DNA of 64,000 nt from Pseudoalteromonas sp. '520P1 No. 423'. Lineage in GTDB: Bacteria > Pseudomonadota > Gammaproteobacteria > Enterobacterales > Alteromonadaceae. How positions within the stretch are numbered: position 1 is the first letter of the stretch; each line of letters starts with the position of its first letter. Where the stretch lies: the NCBI RefSeq assembly GCF_001269985.1, contig NZ_BBZB01000001.1, positions 2,480,001 to 2,544,000 of the forward strand. Reading direction: 5' to 3'. Positions 8,998 through 17,287 of this stretch are shown piece by piece. The notes below the pieces were generated by a model that saw nothing but the letters and a program-made list of their open reading frames with translations, had not been told where the DNA came from and did not search any database. The translations under genes were made by a program, and so were the position numbers.

Positions 8998-10347
8998 TCA
9001 CGTCACTTTTTTTGTTAAAATGCATGTAAACTTTGCACCTCCAATATGATTATTTATAACGGAAATATCGCCATTCATCTTTTTACATGCAGCTTTAGAT
9101 ATTGCTAGTCCTAATCCAAGGCCCCCTGTTTTTCTACTGCGACTTTTATCTAATCGGGAGAATGGTATAAAAATAGTTTTGTAATCTTGATTTGGAATGC
9201 CTGGACCATCATCTTCAACAGAGAAAATAGTACTACCATTGTTATTTAGCTTTAACGAGATTATTATTTCGTATTTTGCGTATGCCATTGCATTTTTGAC
9301 TAAATTGTCTATTAGTAATCTTAAATATACCGGGTTTGTTGTAATTTCAAGATTGTCATCAACATTGAGAGAAAAATCGAGCTTCTTATTTGGTTTTAGT
9401 ACTTTGACGCGAGAATGTATAAATGCAACAAAATTTATTGTTTGGTAATAATCATAGTCTTCATCTCTTGTAACATTGTTCAGTTTCGAAAATTCTACCA
9501 TTTGACTTATGAGTTCATCTATATCATCGATATAAGTATCTATATTGTGTAGAAGATCATGTTGAAAATAATTTGCACTGTTTTGCCTTAAAAGTCCTGT
9601 TGCTAATTGAATCCGACTGAGTGGTGTTCTTACTTCATGTGGTACAGCTTGCGCAAATATTTGGTTTTCATTGACAGTGTCAGTGATAGAGTCTGCCATT
9701 GTATTAAAACTGTCAGCTAACTTATTTAATGGTTTTGTTAATTTATGATTTGATCTTACTTTCATATTGCCATCACCAAAATCCTTTTGGGTTTGGATAA
9801 GTTGATTTATTTGTTTTTGCATTGATCTTACAGGCCAGTAGATAGTGAAACCTATGCTGGTTAAAACGGTGAACAGTAATATAAATGGGGCAAGATCATC
9901 TAAGTCATAATTTGCTATTATTTTTGGTTGGTGATCTGCATCATTTTCATTATCAATAAATTTGATGATTAATTTATATTCCTCTAATGTATAAACAGCA
10001 ATAAATTCATACATATCACTCGTATAAATAAGGACTGAATCTACAGAACCTAGATACTCGCACGTAGTACATGCAAAATCTTCAGATAGTGGAAGCCAGT
10101 GAACCTCTATTTCTTGAGAGTTATATTGATAATTTGATAAGCTTTGATTTTCTTTATTAGGTGCAGCTTCAAACGCGCTTAATAAGTCTTGATAAACTGA
10201 ATCTGTATGCTTTACAAACTCTTCAATATCACTCTGAATAAAGTAATCATCAATGACAATAAAGGTAACTGTTGCACTAATTACAACGGCCATTGCAATA
10301 CTAATATATAAACGGGTAAATAAAGAGACTCTTGACATATTAACCAT
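8998..10347 (-). CDS. Sensor histidine kinase of an OmpR-type pair (RstB-like)
   Basis: 449 residues. Membrane segments at about 9-33 and 152-172 enclose a periplasmic sensor of about 120 residues that contains a CTTC pair (about 93-96), possibly a redox or metal site. A HAMP linker (about 173-226), HisKA with His237 in VPHEVRTPLSR, and an HATPase domain with DNLVKNAMAYAK, DDGPGIP and GLGLGLAI follow. It overlaps the upstream response regulator gene by 8 bp; a second ATG three codons in (10338) is equally usable. It should phosphorylate that regulator. The stimulus is unknown. Confidence 0.9.
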   Translation of the reverse strand: MVNMSRVSLFTRLYISIAMAVVISATVTFIVIDDYFIQSDIEEFVKHTDSVYQDLLSAFEAAPNKENQSLSNYQYNSQEIEVHWLPLSEDFACTTCEYLGSVDSVLIYTSDMYEFIAVYTLEEYKLIIKFIDNENDADHQPKIIANYDLDDLAPFILLFTVLTSIGFTIYWPVRSMQKQINQLIQTQKDFGDGNMKVRSNHKLTKPLNKLADSFNTMADSITDTVNENQIFAQAVPHEVRTPLSRIQLATGLLRQNSANYFQHDLLHNIDTYIDDIDELISQMVEFSKLNNVTRDEDYDYYQTINFVAFIHSRVKVLKPNKKLDFSLNVDDNLEITTNPVYLRLLIDNLVKNAMAYAKYEIIISLKLNNNGSTIFSVEDDGPGIPNQDYKTIFIPFSRLDKSRSRKTGGLGLGLAISKAACKKMNGDISVINNHIGGAKFTCILTKKVT

Positions 10348-11023
10348 GGAGTAGCATGTAACCTTTATTTCTGACGGTTGTAATTATTTTGTAGGGCAAT
10401 TGGTCATCATTTAATTTTTTTCTTAAACCGCATATTCTCATATCGATAGATCTATCATTAAAGTCATGATCTATACCTCTGAAAGCCTTACTACAACCAT
10501 CCCTTGAAACCGGACTACCAATATTTTGTTCAAGCAATATTAACAACTCTAACTCTGCACCTGTTAAGGCTAGCTGTTTGTCATTGAAAAAAGCGACTTG
10601 TTTATTTTCATCTATTTTAAGTTTACTATGTTTTGATCGAGAAGGAGTTTTTTGGTTTTGAACTCTTCTAAGTAACGCTTCAATTCTTGCAACTAAAACA
10701 AGTGGTTTTAGAGGTTTTGTTAAAAAATCGTCGGCGCCTAGTTTTAATAAACTTACTTCACTGACATCATCATCACATGCGGTTAAAACAAGTATAGGAT
10801 TCTGATAAAATTCTCTAGATTGTTTACATACTTCAATGCCACTTAAACCTGGCAACATTAAATCTAAGATCATTAAATCAGGTTGAAATGTTTTGATTCC
10901 ATCTATCGCTTCCAAGCCGTCAGAAATAATATAAGTATCGTATCCTTCAGCTTGTAAATATAAAGACGTTAAACGAGAAATTTCAGCGTCATCTTCAATG
11001 ATTAATATTTTTGTTTTGTTCAT
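10340..11023 (-). CDS. OmpR-family response regulator (RstA-like)
   Basis: 227 residues: receiver domain with IIEDDAE acidic pair, phospho-acceptor Asp54 in MILDLMLPG and Lys103 in LTKP, then a winged-helix DNA-binding domain ending in ITTVRNKGYMLL. It is co-transcribed with the kinase. I call it RstA-like because the upstream region and two nearby lipoprotein promoters carry direct repeats with TACA half-sites 10 bp apart, the geometry of the RstA box (TACA-N6-TACA) known from enteric bacteria. Direct tests of binding are absent, so the regulon is inferred. Confidence 0.9.
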   Translation of the reverse strand: MNKTKILIIEDDAEISRLTSLYLQAEGYDTYIISDGLEAIDGIKTFQPDLMILDLMLPGLSGIEVCKQSREFYQNPILVLTACDDDVSEVSLLKLGADDFLTKPLKPLVLVARIEALLRRVQNQKTPSRSKHSKLKIDENKQVAFFNDKQLALTGAELELLILLEQNIGSPVSRDGCSKAFRGIDHDFNDRSIDMRICGLRKKLNDDQLPYKIITTVRNKGYMLLHG

Positions 11024-11079
11024 TAGTCCTCCAACTATAAGTTTAGTTTACTTGTATCTTTTTAAAAATATAAGTGAGG

Positions 11080-11095
11080 CTTACAAACGCTTACA
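11080..11095. promoter_or_regulatory. CTTACA direct repeat upstream of the response regulator
   Basis: CTTACA occurs at 11080-11085 and 11090-11095, 10 bp start to start, 57 bp before the regulator start codon. This supports autoregulation of the two-component operon. Confidence 0.6.
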
Positions 11096-11308
11096 TAAGA
11101 TAAATCAAATATAATGTGATCATAATCTCATTTGATAATGATAAAAGTCTTTGTGTTTTATTTAGTTCATTAAAGGGAGGTTTTTTATCATTAAATATTG
11201 AAAATACTAACGTATTAATTTCATAGAGTTATATATCTGCTTATCTGTTAAATACTTCATGAGAATAATAATTTTCTGTGAAATATAAAGAATGAATAAA
11301 CACAAATA

Positions 11309-11324
11309 AGTAAGCCTATGTAAG
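11309..11324. promoter_or_regulatory. Inverted-orientation copy of the TACA-type repeat
   Basis: AGTAAG (11309-11314) and TGTAAG (11319-11324) are the reverse complement of the CTTACA pair with the same 10-bp period. It lies midway between the divergent regulator and lipoprotein genes and could serve either. Confidence 0.45.
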
Positions 11325-11408
11325 CGATATTAAACTTCTAAAAAAGTGAGAAAATACAGTTTATTGAAGTTCTGTTTAGATTTATTTATTTACTTTAGAC
11401 TCACCTAG

Positions 11409-11424
11409 CTTACAGGACCTTACA
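11409..11424 (+). promoter_or_regulatory. CTTACA direct repeat upstream of the first lipoprotein
   Basis: CTTACA at 11409-11414 and 11419-11424, exactly 10 bp apart, 69 bp before the lipoprotein start codon. Position and geometry fit an activator site for the OmpR-type regulator. Confidence 0.6.
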
Positions 11425-11492
11425 AACTGTACGTCAGTTTTAGCGCATTATTATTTTCAAGTTTACAAACAAATATGTATCTTGGAGAAATA

Positions 11493-12761
11493 ATGAATTT
11501 AAATAAATACAATAACCAGGTTAAGAACATCAATTTAATATTATTAGCGGTTTTGCTTACTGGGTGTGGTGGTAACTCAAATAATGCAAGTTCGACTGAT
11601 AGCACACAAACAGCGGGTTCAACTCAAACAACGGGAAATACCTCAACGACTAACCCAGAAGTAAGCGGGTTAGGTATTTCAGATATTCCGGTCGAACTTA
11701 AAAAAACATATACAACAGCATTAAAGTTTAATCGGTATACAAAAGTTGAGACCCCAAATGGGAATGCCATACATATCATTGCACAAACAGATATTATGGA
11801 TAATCAAATAATACGGTCACGGGGCATACTTGAGCATTATTTGAAAAACTTACCTGATTCTATTTATGGAGAAGACAAAAGTGAAGTTGCAAATAAAATG
11901 GCAGAGAACGGCGCAATTCTTTTGTTACTGAATGGTGTTGATGATGGAAGTAATGCAGGAGCAGAATTAGATGGTCAGCCTTTATATTATGGCGAAATGC
12001 AAGTTGAAGGTCATTCTTGGTATATTAATCAAAACTATGAACATAGAGATGCAAGCTTTGAAGAAATTCTTCATTTAGTGCATGACTATGGCATAGGTGT
12101 AGAGCAGAATGTGCAATTCGAAGGTGCTCTACCAAATTTTCAAGCTGAAATAAGAGCAGCACAGGTTAATGGCTTAGCATATAAATTATGGGCATGGCCA
12201 CAAGAACAAGCAAGTTGGATAACTGAATTGACAGCCGAAAATAGTTTATCACAAGAGTATTTAGCTTCTGTAATAGATAGTTATTATGGTCTTTGGGGCG
12301 CATTTGATAGTGAATATGGCATGTGGGGCATGTACATTGCGAAAACTCGAGAAGATTTAGTAGTAAAAGATCCACAAGCCGCAGCTTTGATGAACAATCA
12401 ATTTTTTCACTCATACCTTACGTATAACGCACGTATTGATGACAGCTTTGAGGGGAATTTTAGTCTGAAATTCAATAGTAGTTTATCTTATACGTATCAT
12501 GCTCAATATCTCAAAGATATCACCCTAACTGGCAGTAATAATAGCAATGTCATTGTTAATCAAATGGATAATGATATTACGGGAAGTACTGGGACTAATA
12601 CTGTTATATTTTCTGGTCCATCAACACATTATAATATATTCAAAAATGACGGTGTTTTGACAATTCAAGACTTGCAAGATGATAGAGATGGAACAAATAC
12701 AGTTACAGGTATAGAAAATTTAAAATTCACTGATTCAGTTCTTAAAACTTCAGATTATTAA
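11493..12761 (+). CDS. Lipoprotein of unknown function, paralogue of the 12932-15025 protein
   Basis: 422 residues from the ATG at 11493, chosen for the GGAG site 7-9 bases upstream. A signal peptide ends in LLTGC with lipidated Cys25, followed by a Ser/Thr/Asn/Gly-rich spacer. The core (about 60-330) shares with the next gene a segment of form D-A-(S/T)-x-E-E-x-L-H-L (Glu190, Glu191, His194, plus His197), which could bind metal. The C-terminal 80 residues (VTGIENLKFTDSVL) resemble the tail of RTX-type extracellular proteins. I do not recognise the core family. It should sit in the outer membrane or outside the cell. Confidence 0.75.
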   Translation: MNLNKYNNQVKNINLILLAVLLTGCGGNSNNASSTDSTQTAGSTQTTGNTSTTNPEVSGLGISDIPVELKKTYTTALKFNRYTKVETPNGNAIHIIAQTDIMDNQIIRSRGILEHYLKNLPDSIYGEDKSEVANKMAENGAILLLLNGVDDGSNAGAELDGQPLYYGEMQVEGHSWYINQNYEHRDASFEEILHLVHDYGIGVEQNVQFEGALPNFQAEIRAAQVNGLAYKLWAWPQEQASWITELTAENSLSQEYLASVIDSYYGLWGAFDSEYGMWGMYIAKTREDLVVKDPQAAALMNNQFFHSYLTYNARIDDSFEGNFSLKFNSSLSYTYHAQYLKDITLTGSNNSNVIVNQMDNDITGSTGTNTVIFSGPSTHYNIFKNDGVLTIQDLQDDRDGTNTVTGIENLKFTDSVLKTSDY

Positions 12762-12780
12762 ACCTTCCTATCTAAATAAA

Positions 12781-12816
12781 AACACCTACAATTAAAAATT
12801 TTGAGGTGTTTTTATT
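12781..12816 (+). terminator. Rho-independent terminator after the first lipoprotein gene
   Basis: AACACCT (12781-12787) pairs with AGGTGTT (12804-12810) and is followed by TTTATTT. It isolates the first lipoprotein from the second, which has its own operator array. Confidence 0.8.
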
Positions 12817-12828
12817 TGTGTTGTTGCA

Positions 12829-12864
12829 CTTACATTTACTTACATAGCCTTACTTTGGCTTACC
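12829..12864 (+). promoter_or_regulatory. Four tandem CTTAC repeats at 10-bp period
   Basis: CTTACA, CTTACA, CTTACT and CTTACC start at 12829, 12839, 12849 and 12859, in perfect 10-bp register, 68 bp upstream of the second lipoprotein start. Two adjacent regulator dimers could bind side by side. This is the strongest site of the proposed regulon. Confidence 0.7.
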
Positions 12865-12931
12865 CTAAATATAATCCAATTCAGGGATAATACATTCTTA
12901 GTAAAATTGATGTAACGATATTGGAGAATGT

Positions 12932-15025
12932 ATGAACTTAGCACGTATTAAAAACTTTAAGGTAGGTGCGATTGCACTTGTGATCAGTGTAATTTTATCA
13001 GGCTGTGGTAGCAGTGATAAAAAGAAAGTAACAGAGCCAACTAAACCAACAACCCCAGAAGTAACTGATATTCAAGCTAAGCTGAAAATAGCATTCCCAC
13101 AATCGACTACAGTGTTTGGCATTAGTATTCGAGGTACATCGAATGCGACAGTTATGGGGATCACACATGCAGCCAATATAATGGCTCAATATTTAGATAA
13201 TGATGAAGATGGCATGCCTGATAACCAAGCCATAGTTGATAAGCTAGTATCAAAAAATGCAACACTGGTTATTGGGTCTACAGAGCAAGACATAGAACAG
13301 GTCATTAATGAACATTTATCTGAAAGCCTGATAGCAGATGCGGCATTACAGGATTTATATATTAGTGAAATACACCCAAATGGTTATGCAACTGGGAACT
13401 TTGATGCGACTTTAGAAGAAGTTTTACATTTGATTACTCATGAAGGGTATGCGGATGTCTATCCGGAAGTATTTGGTGAATTTAAAGGGTCATCTATTGC
13501 TAATGCTATGGACATTGCACGAGGGGGATACTTTGAAACAATCCCAACACATTATCCTGAGTCTGCATGGTATAAATATGATGACGAAACTTGTGAATAT
13601 GATTGTATGGTAACCGAATACACCTACTGGGCTTTAACATCGATACTTGGGGCACAAAAGTCAGATAGCCGATTAGATGAAATTAAACATGAATGGTTAC
13701 TTAATACTAAAGACAAAGTACAAACTACTGATCCTTCGGTATTTAATATTCTAACTAATGAAAGCTATGGTTTAGCAACTATTTTACCCGATGGACAATA
13801 TGACGCACTTGATTTTGAAGTGGCAGGTGCTGTTGTTGATACAACAAAAACAGATACATTTAGCTACATAACAGAGCAAAGCGGAGAGTCAATTGCTGTT
13901 TATGGTTCAAAATTAATAGATGAAGCTTCTTACCAACGTGCTTTATCAGATGTAAAAGATGTTATAGAGTTTTTGAACGAAGATGTACGCCAAGGACTAT
14001 TTAACTCAGGCGTAAAAATGCTGGTGGTTGAAAATGAAGATGAATTGGAGTCAAATTTAGACTACTTTATGTCGTTTTTACCTTTAGAAGCAGTATTTAC
14101 CAATATTGATGGCGAAGATGAGACTTTGACCAGCGATGAACGTGCTGGATTATCTAATACAAAATTAGAAATGATGTATCTTATTGTTTATTACTCCCTT
14201 TTAACTCAACCAGAGCTATCAGAAAAATATTCAGCATTACAAAATGCGTATCAAGAGGCAAATAGTAAAGGATTATTTGATCCTGACGATGCATATCAAG
14301 ACGGTTATATTGATGAAATACATCAAAATGCTTCTGATAAGAATGCACTTAAATATGGTAGTTATTTATATAACTTAGCTAAGGTTGCATTTGGTGATCA
14401 AAATAGCATTGCGGGTGAATTCACTTTAACAACGACAGAAGAGTTAATAAATGAAAACCCATTAGGTTATGCTGTATTAAATGAAATATTCGCAGGAGAT
14501 GAGGGTGAAGTAGAGCAGTCGGCAAAGTTTACTTTTAAAGATAATGATGCAAGTTCTGATACTATTTATATGAATGGCGTAATTGGCTCTGACACACTAG
14601 ATGTTATGAGAAAGTTGTTTAATGAACATCCTCAAATTAAATTAGTGGTAATGCAAAATGTACCTGGTTCTATGGATGATGATGTAAATTTATTAGCGTC
14701 AAGAGAAATACGAAATCGTGGTATAGCAACACATATAGCAAAAGATGGCATGGTAGCATCGGGTGGAACAGATATGTTTCTTGCAGGAGCGAAACGTACA
14801 ATAGAGATTGGTGCCAAATTAGGTGTTCATTCTTGGAGTGATGGTGAAAAGGGTGGTAATGAATACCCTCGAGATCACGAAGTACATGCTAAATATATTG
14901 AGTATTACAATGAAATGGGAATAGATACTGAGTTTTATTGGTACACATTAGATTCAGCTGATGCCGATAGTATTCATTGGATGACAGAGTCAGAAATTAA
15001 CAAATATAAAATTTTAACAGAATAA
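12932..15025 (+). CDS. Two-domain lipoprotein: paralogous N-domain plus ClpP/crotonase-like (COG3904-type) C-domain
   Basis: 697 residues, signal peptide ending LSGC (Cys25), GGAG ribosome site. Residues about 45-330 are related to the preceding lipoprotein, including EEVLHLITHEGY (Glu162, Glu163, His166, His170). A helical middle follows. The C-terminal 170 residues have the look of a ClpP/S49-type fold: IYMNGVIGSDT, a G-M-V-A-S-G-G turn with Ser610, AGAKRTIEIGAKLGVHSW with His633. That pattern resembles exported COG3904 proteins, some of which may be serine hydrolases; I am not certain that it is active. Own operator array and probable export place it in the same envelope response as its paralogue. 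Confidence 0.75.
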   Translation: MNLARIKNFKVGAIALVISVILSGCGSSDKKKVTEPTKPTTPEVTDIQAKLKIAFPQSTTVFGISIRGTSNATVMGITHAANIMAQYLDNDEDGMPDNQAIVDKLVSKNATLVIGSTEQDIEQVINEHLSESLIADAALQDLYISEIHPNGYATGNFDATLEEVLHLITHEGYADVYPEVFGEFKGSSIANAMDIARGGYFETIPTHYPESAWYKYDDETCEYDCMVTEYTYWALTSILGAQKSDSRLDEIKHEWLLNTKDKVQTTDPSVFNILTNESYGLATILPDGQYDALDFEVAGAVVDTTKTDTFSYITEQSGESIAVYGSKLIDEASYQRALSDVKDVIEFLNEDVRQGLFNSGVKMLVVENEDELESNLDYFMSFLPLEAVFTNIDGEDETLTSDERAGLSNTKLEMMYLIVYYSLLTQPELSEKYSALQNAYQEANSKGLFDPDDAYQDGYIDEIHQNASDKNALKYGSYLYNLAKVAFGDQNSIAGEFTLTTTEELINENPLGYAVLNEIFAGDEGEVEQSAKFTFKDNDASSDTIYMNGVIGSDTLDVMRKLFNEHPQIKLVVMQNVPGSMDDDVNLLASREIRNRGIATHIAKDGMVASGGTDMFLAGAKRTIEIGAKLGVHSWSDGEKGGNEYPRDHEVHAKYIEYYNEMGIDTEFYWYTLDSADADSIHWMTESEINKYKILTE

Positions 15026-15084
15026 GTTTATATTGGTTTATTATCAAAAGTAGGTTGAAATGATTAGGCCTACTTTTGACATAA

Positions 15085-15100
15085 CTTAGACATACTTACC
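15085..15100 (+). promoter_or_regulatory. Weak CTTA-type direct repeat upstream of the broken binding-protein gene
   Basis: CTTAGA (15085-15090) and CTTACC (15095-15100) keep the 10-bp spacing of the stronger sites. It is degenerate and could be chance, but it lies 91 bp before the remnant gene. Confidence 0.35.
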
Positions 15101-15190
15101 CTTATTGGGTGCAAAAAGTACTAATAAATATTGTAAAAAGCATTAAAACGAACGGTTATTGTAATTAGGTAAATAATCTGAGTATTAGAT

Positions 15191-15789
15191 ATGCTAATAA
15201 CTTTATCTAAAATTAAATATATTTTATGTTCTTTAATTCTGTCACTATTCTTATCCGCCAGTTTAGCTTCAACCTTTAATGTCGTACTTTACAATGGCGC
15301 AAATCCACCACACAGCATGATTTAAGATAATGAGGAATCAGGTTTTTTATTTATATTTTCAAAAGGTTATCTCAATTGGCTGGGTATGAATATAATTTTA
15401 TTCAATTACCAGTTGCTCGAGGGTTAATGGAGTTTGATTTAGGAAATATTGATATAGAGCCAAGTATAAACAAAAAATGGCGGTTATATCAAAATGAAGT
15501 TGGACTTTACACAATACCGTATGCATCTTCTGTTGAAGTGCTTTTGGGGCTCAAGAACAAAGACATTATTACTGCCTCTGATTTATACGGTAACATGGTA
15601 GGTGTCGTCAGAGGCTATCGTTATCAAATGCTTGATGATCATTTTGGTAAAAGAAAAATTGTTAAAGTTGAAAATAAGTCAGAAAATGAATTGCTTACAC
15701 AACTATCACGTAAACATTTAGACTATATTTGCATTGGTGATATTACCGCAAAATATTACCAACTCATAAATCCCAAATATCGTTTTTAA
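15191..15789 (+). pseudogene. Broken PAAT-type solute-binding protein
   Basis: From the ATG at 15191 a leader (SLILSLFLSASLAS) and FNVVLYNGANPPHSMI can be read, the usual start of a bacterial extracellular solute-binding family 3 domain. A TAA at 15323 then interrupts it, and the remainder continues in another frame from about 15334 (GFFIYIFKRLSQLAGYEYNF, then VARGLMEFDL). The only long open frame, from a TTG at 15376, is thus the middle of the gene. A further shift near 15790 would add a typical end. At least two lesions make it a pseudogene. It precedes a soluble GAF kinase and may once have been a ligand sensor. Confidence 0.75.
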
Positions 15790-15869
15790 TTATACGGAGC
15801 CTTATTGGCGAGTTCTAGAGTTGTATTCTAAAATAATATGAACTCTAAATACGTTTTGGAGGTTTAATT

Positions 15870-17228
15870 TTGTTCGTAGATGTTAAAAAAATTAATGATT
15901 TTGCTTTGGCGATGCTAGAACAAGCAAGTTTAGACGATCTGCTCTGGTCTGCTGCTCAAGGTGTAGGCGAAATTATGGATTTTGAAGACTGCGTTATTTA
16001 CCTTAGAGTAGATGAGAAGCTTGTTCAAATGGCTGCTTATGGGATTAAAAACCAAAAAGATAGGCAAGTATTTGAAAGATTAGAGATACCTGTGGGTAAG
16101 GGCATTGTTGGTACTGTCGCTAAAACAAAAAATGCAGAAATTGTGACTGATACGCATGTTGACAAAAGATACATATTTGACCAATTTTCTGGTCGCTCAG
16201 AGCTTGCTGTTCCAGTTGTTTATGAAGGCGAAACGATAGCTGTTATAGATTCTGAATCAGCTTTTAAAAACCATTATACAAACTCAGACAAAGAGCTTTT
16301 ACAAGTAATCGCAAATATCGTCTCTCCCCGCATCGCAAGCGCTTTATATGAAAGAAGCTTACAAACAGCTCAAATTAAGTTGAAACGTGCGAATCATCAA
16401 TTACATGAACGCATGGAAGATTTAAAGCACAATCAACAATCTTTAATTCAATCTGAGAAAATGGCATCTGTTGGCACATTAGCAGCTGGAATAGCGCATG
16501 AAATTAATAATCCCCTAGGGTATTCAATAAGCAATCTTTGTATGCTTCAAGAATATGTGAAAGATATAAAAACTTGTAATGATAAAATATTAAGTGATCC
16601 AAATATATCTGATCATACAAAATCGTGCTTAACAGATACAGATTATTCCTATGTTTTAGAGGATTTAAATGATTTAACCAGTGTTACTCTAAATGGTTTG
16701 AAAGTCGCTAAAAATATTGTGGCAGATTTACGTGGCTTTGCGCATTCAAAAGATGGAGAGTTTTGTGCATTAGATATAAACGAAGGCATAAAAACAACCC
16801 TTAATGTTGTAAATAGCCAATTAAAAAATCATTGTAAAATAAAGCTAAATTTAAACCCGTTACCCGAAGTACATGGAAATATTGGTAAGTTAAATCAGGT
16901 ATTTATGAACATTATTCTTAATGCTAGTCAAGCATGTGATGATAATGGTGTGATTGAAATAGATACCTATGATACTAATGGATCAGTTTGCATTGAAATA
17001 TCAGATAATGGCAAAGGTATACCAAAAGAGCATCTATCAGATATCTTCTTGCCATTTTTTACAACAAAACCTGTAGGACAGGGCACTGGACTTGGTTTAT
17101 CAATTAGTTACCAAATTATTAAAGAAGAGCATCAAGGTTTGCTTACAGTAGAATCAAACTCTGATGGTACAAAATTTAAGATATCACTCCCTATATATGT
17201 TGAAGAGACGTTGTTAGCGACTAACTAG
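15870..17228 (+). CDS. GAF-domain histidine kinase
   Basis: 452 residues starting at TTG 15870, fixed by a strong GGAGG seven bases upstream. A GAF domain (about 10-165) is followed by a coiled coil (about 168-195), HisKA with His210 in [16 protein letters not shown], and an HATPase domain ([28 protein letters not shown]). There is no membrane segment or signal, so it senses an internal cue or partners a membrane protein. No receiver or response regulator is adjacent; it is an orphan kinase. The broken binding-protein gene just upstream was probably its neighbour in function. Confidence 0.88.
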   Translation: MFVDVKKINDFALAMLEQASLDDLLWSAAQGVGEIMDFEDCVIYLRVDEKLVQMAAYGIKNQKDRQVFERLEIPVGKGIVGTVAKTKNAEIVTDTHVDKRYIFDQFSGRSELAVPVVYEGETIAVIDSESAFKNHYTNSDKELLQVIANIVSPRIASALYERSLQTAQIKLKRANHQLHERMEDLKHNQQSLIQSEKMASVGTLAAGIAHEINNPLGYSISNLCMLQEYVKDIKTCNDKILSDPNISDHTKSCLTDTDYSYVLEDLNDLTSVTLNGLKVAKNIVADLRGFAHSKDGEFCALDINEGIKTTLNVVNSQLKNHCKIKLNLNPLPEVHGNIGKLNQVFMNIILNASQACDDNGVIEIDTYDTNGSVCIEISDNGKGIPKEHLSDIFLPFFTTKPVGQGTGLGLSISYQIIKEEHQGLLTVESNSDGTKFKISLPIYVEETLLATN

Positions 17229-17244
17229 CGTTTATCAAAATGCA

Positions 17245-17269
17245 AAAAGCCCTCAATTTGAGGGCTTTT
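17245..17269. terminator. Bidirectional terminator
   Basis: AAAAGCCCTC and GAGGGCTTTT form a GC-rich stem with A/T tails on both sides, between the convergent kinase and ETF-QO genes. Confidence 0.9.
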
Positions 17270-17287
17270 GTATATAAAGTAAGGATA

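Noticed and set aside
15376-15789. Treating the 137-codon frame as an intact gene
   Set aside because: It starts at a TTG in the middle of a solute-binding domain; the signal peptide and first motif lie upstream in another frame.
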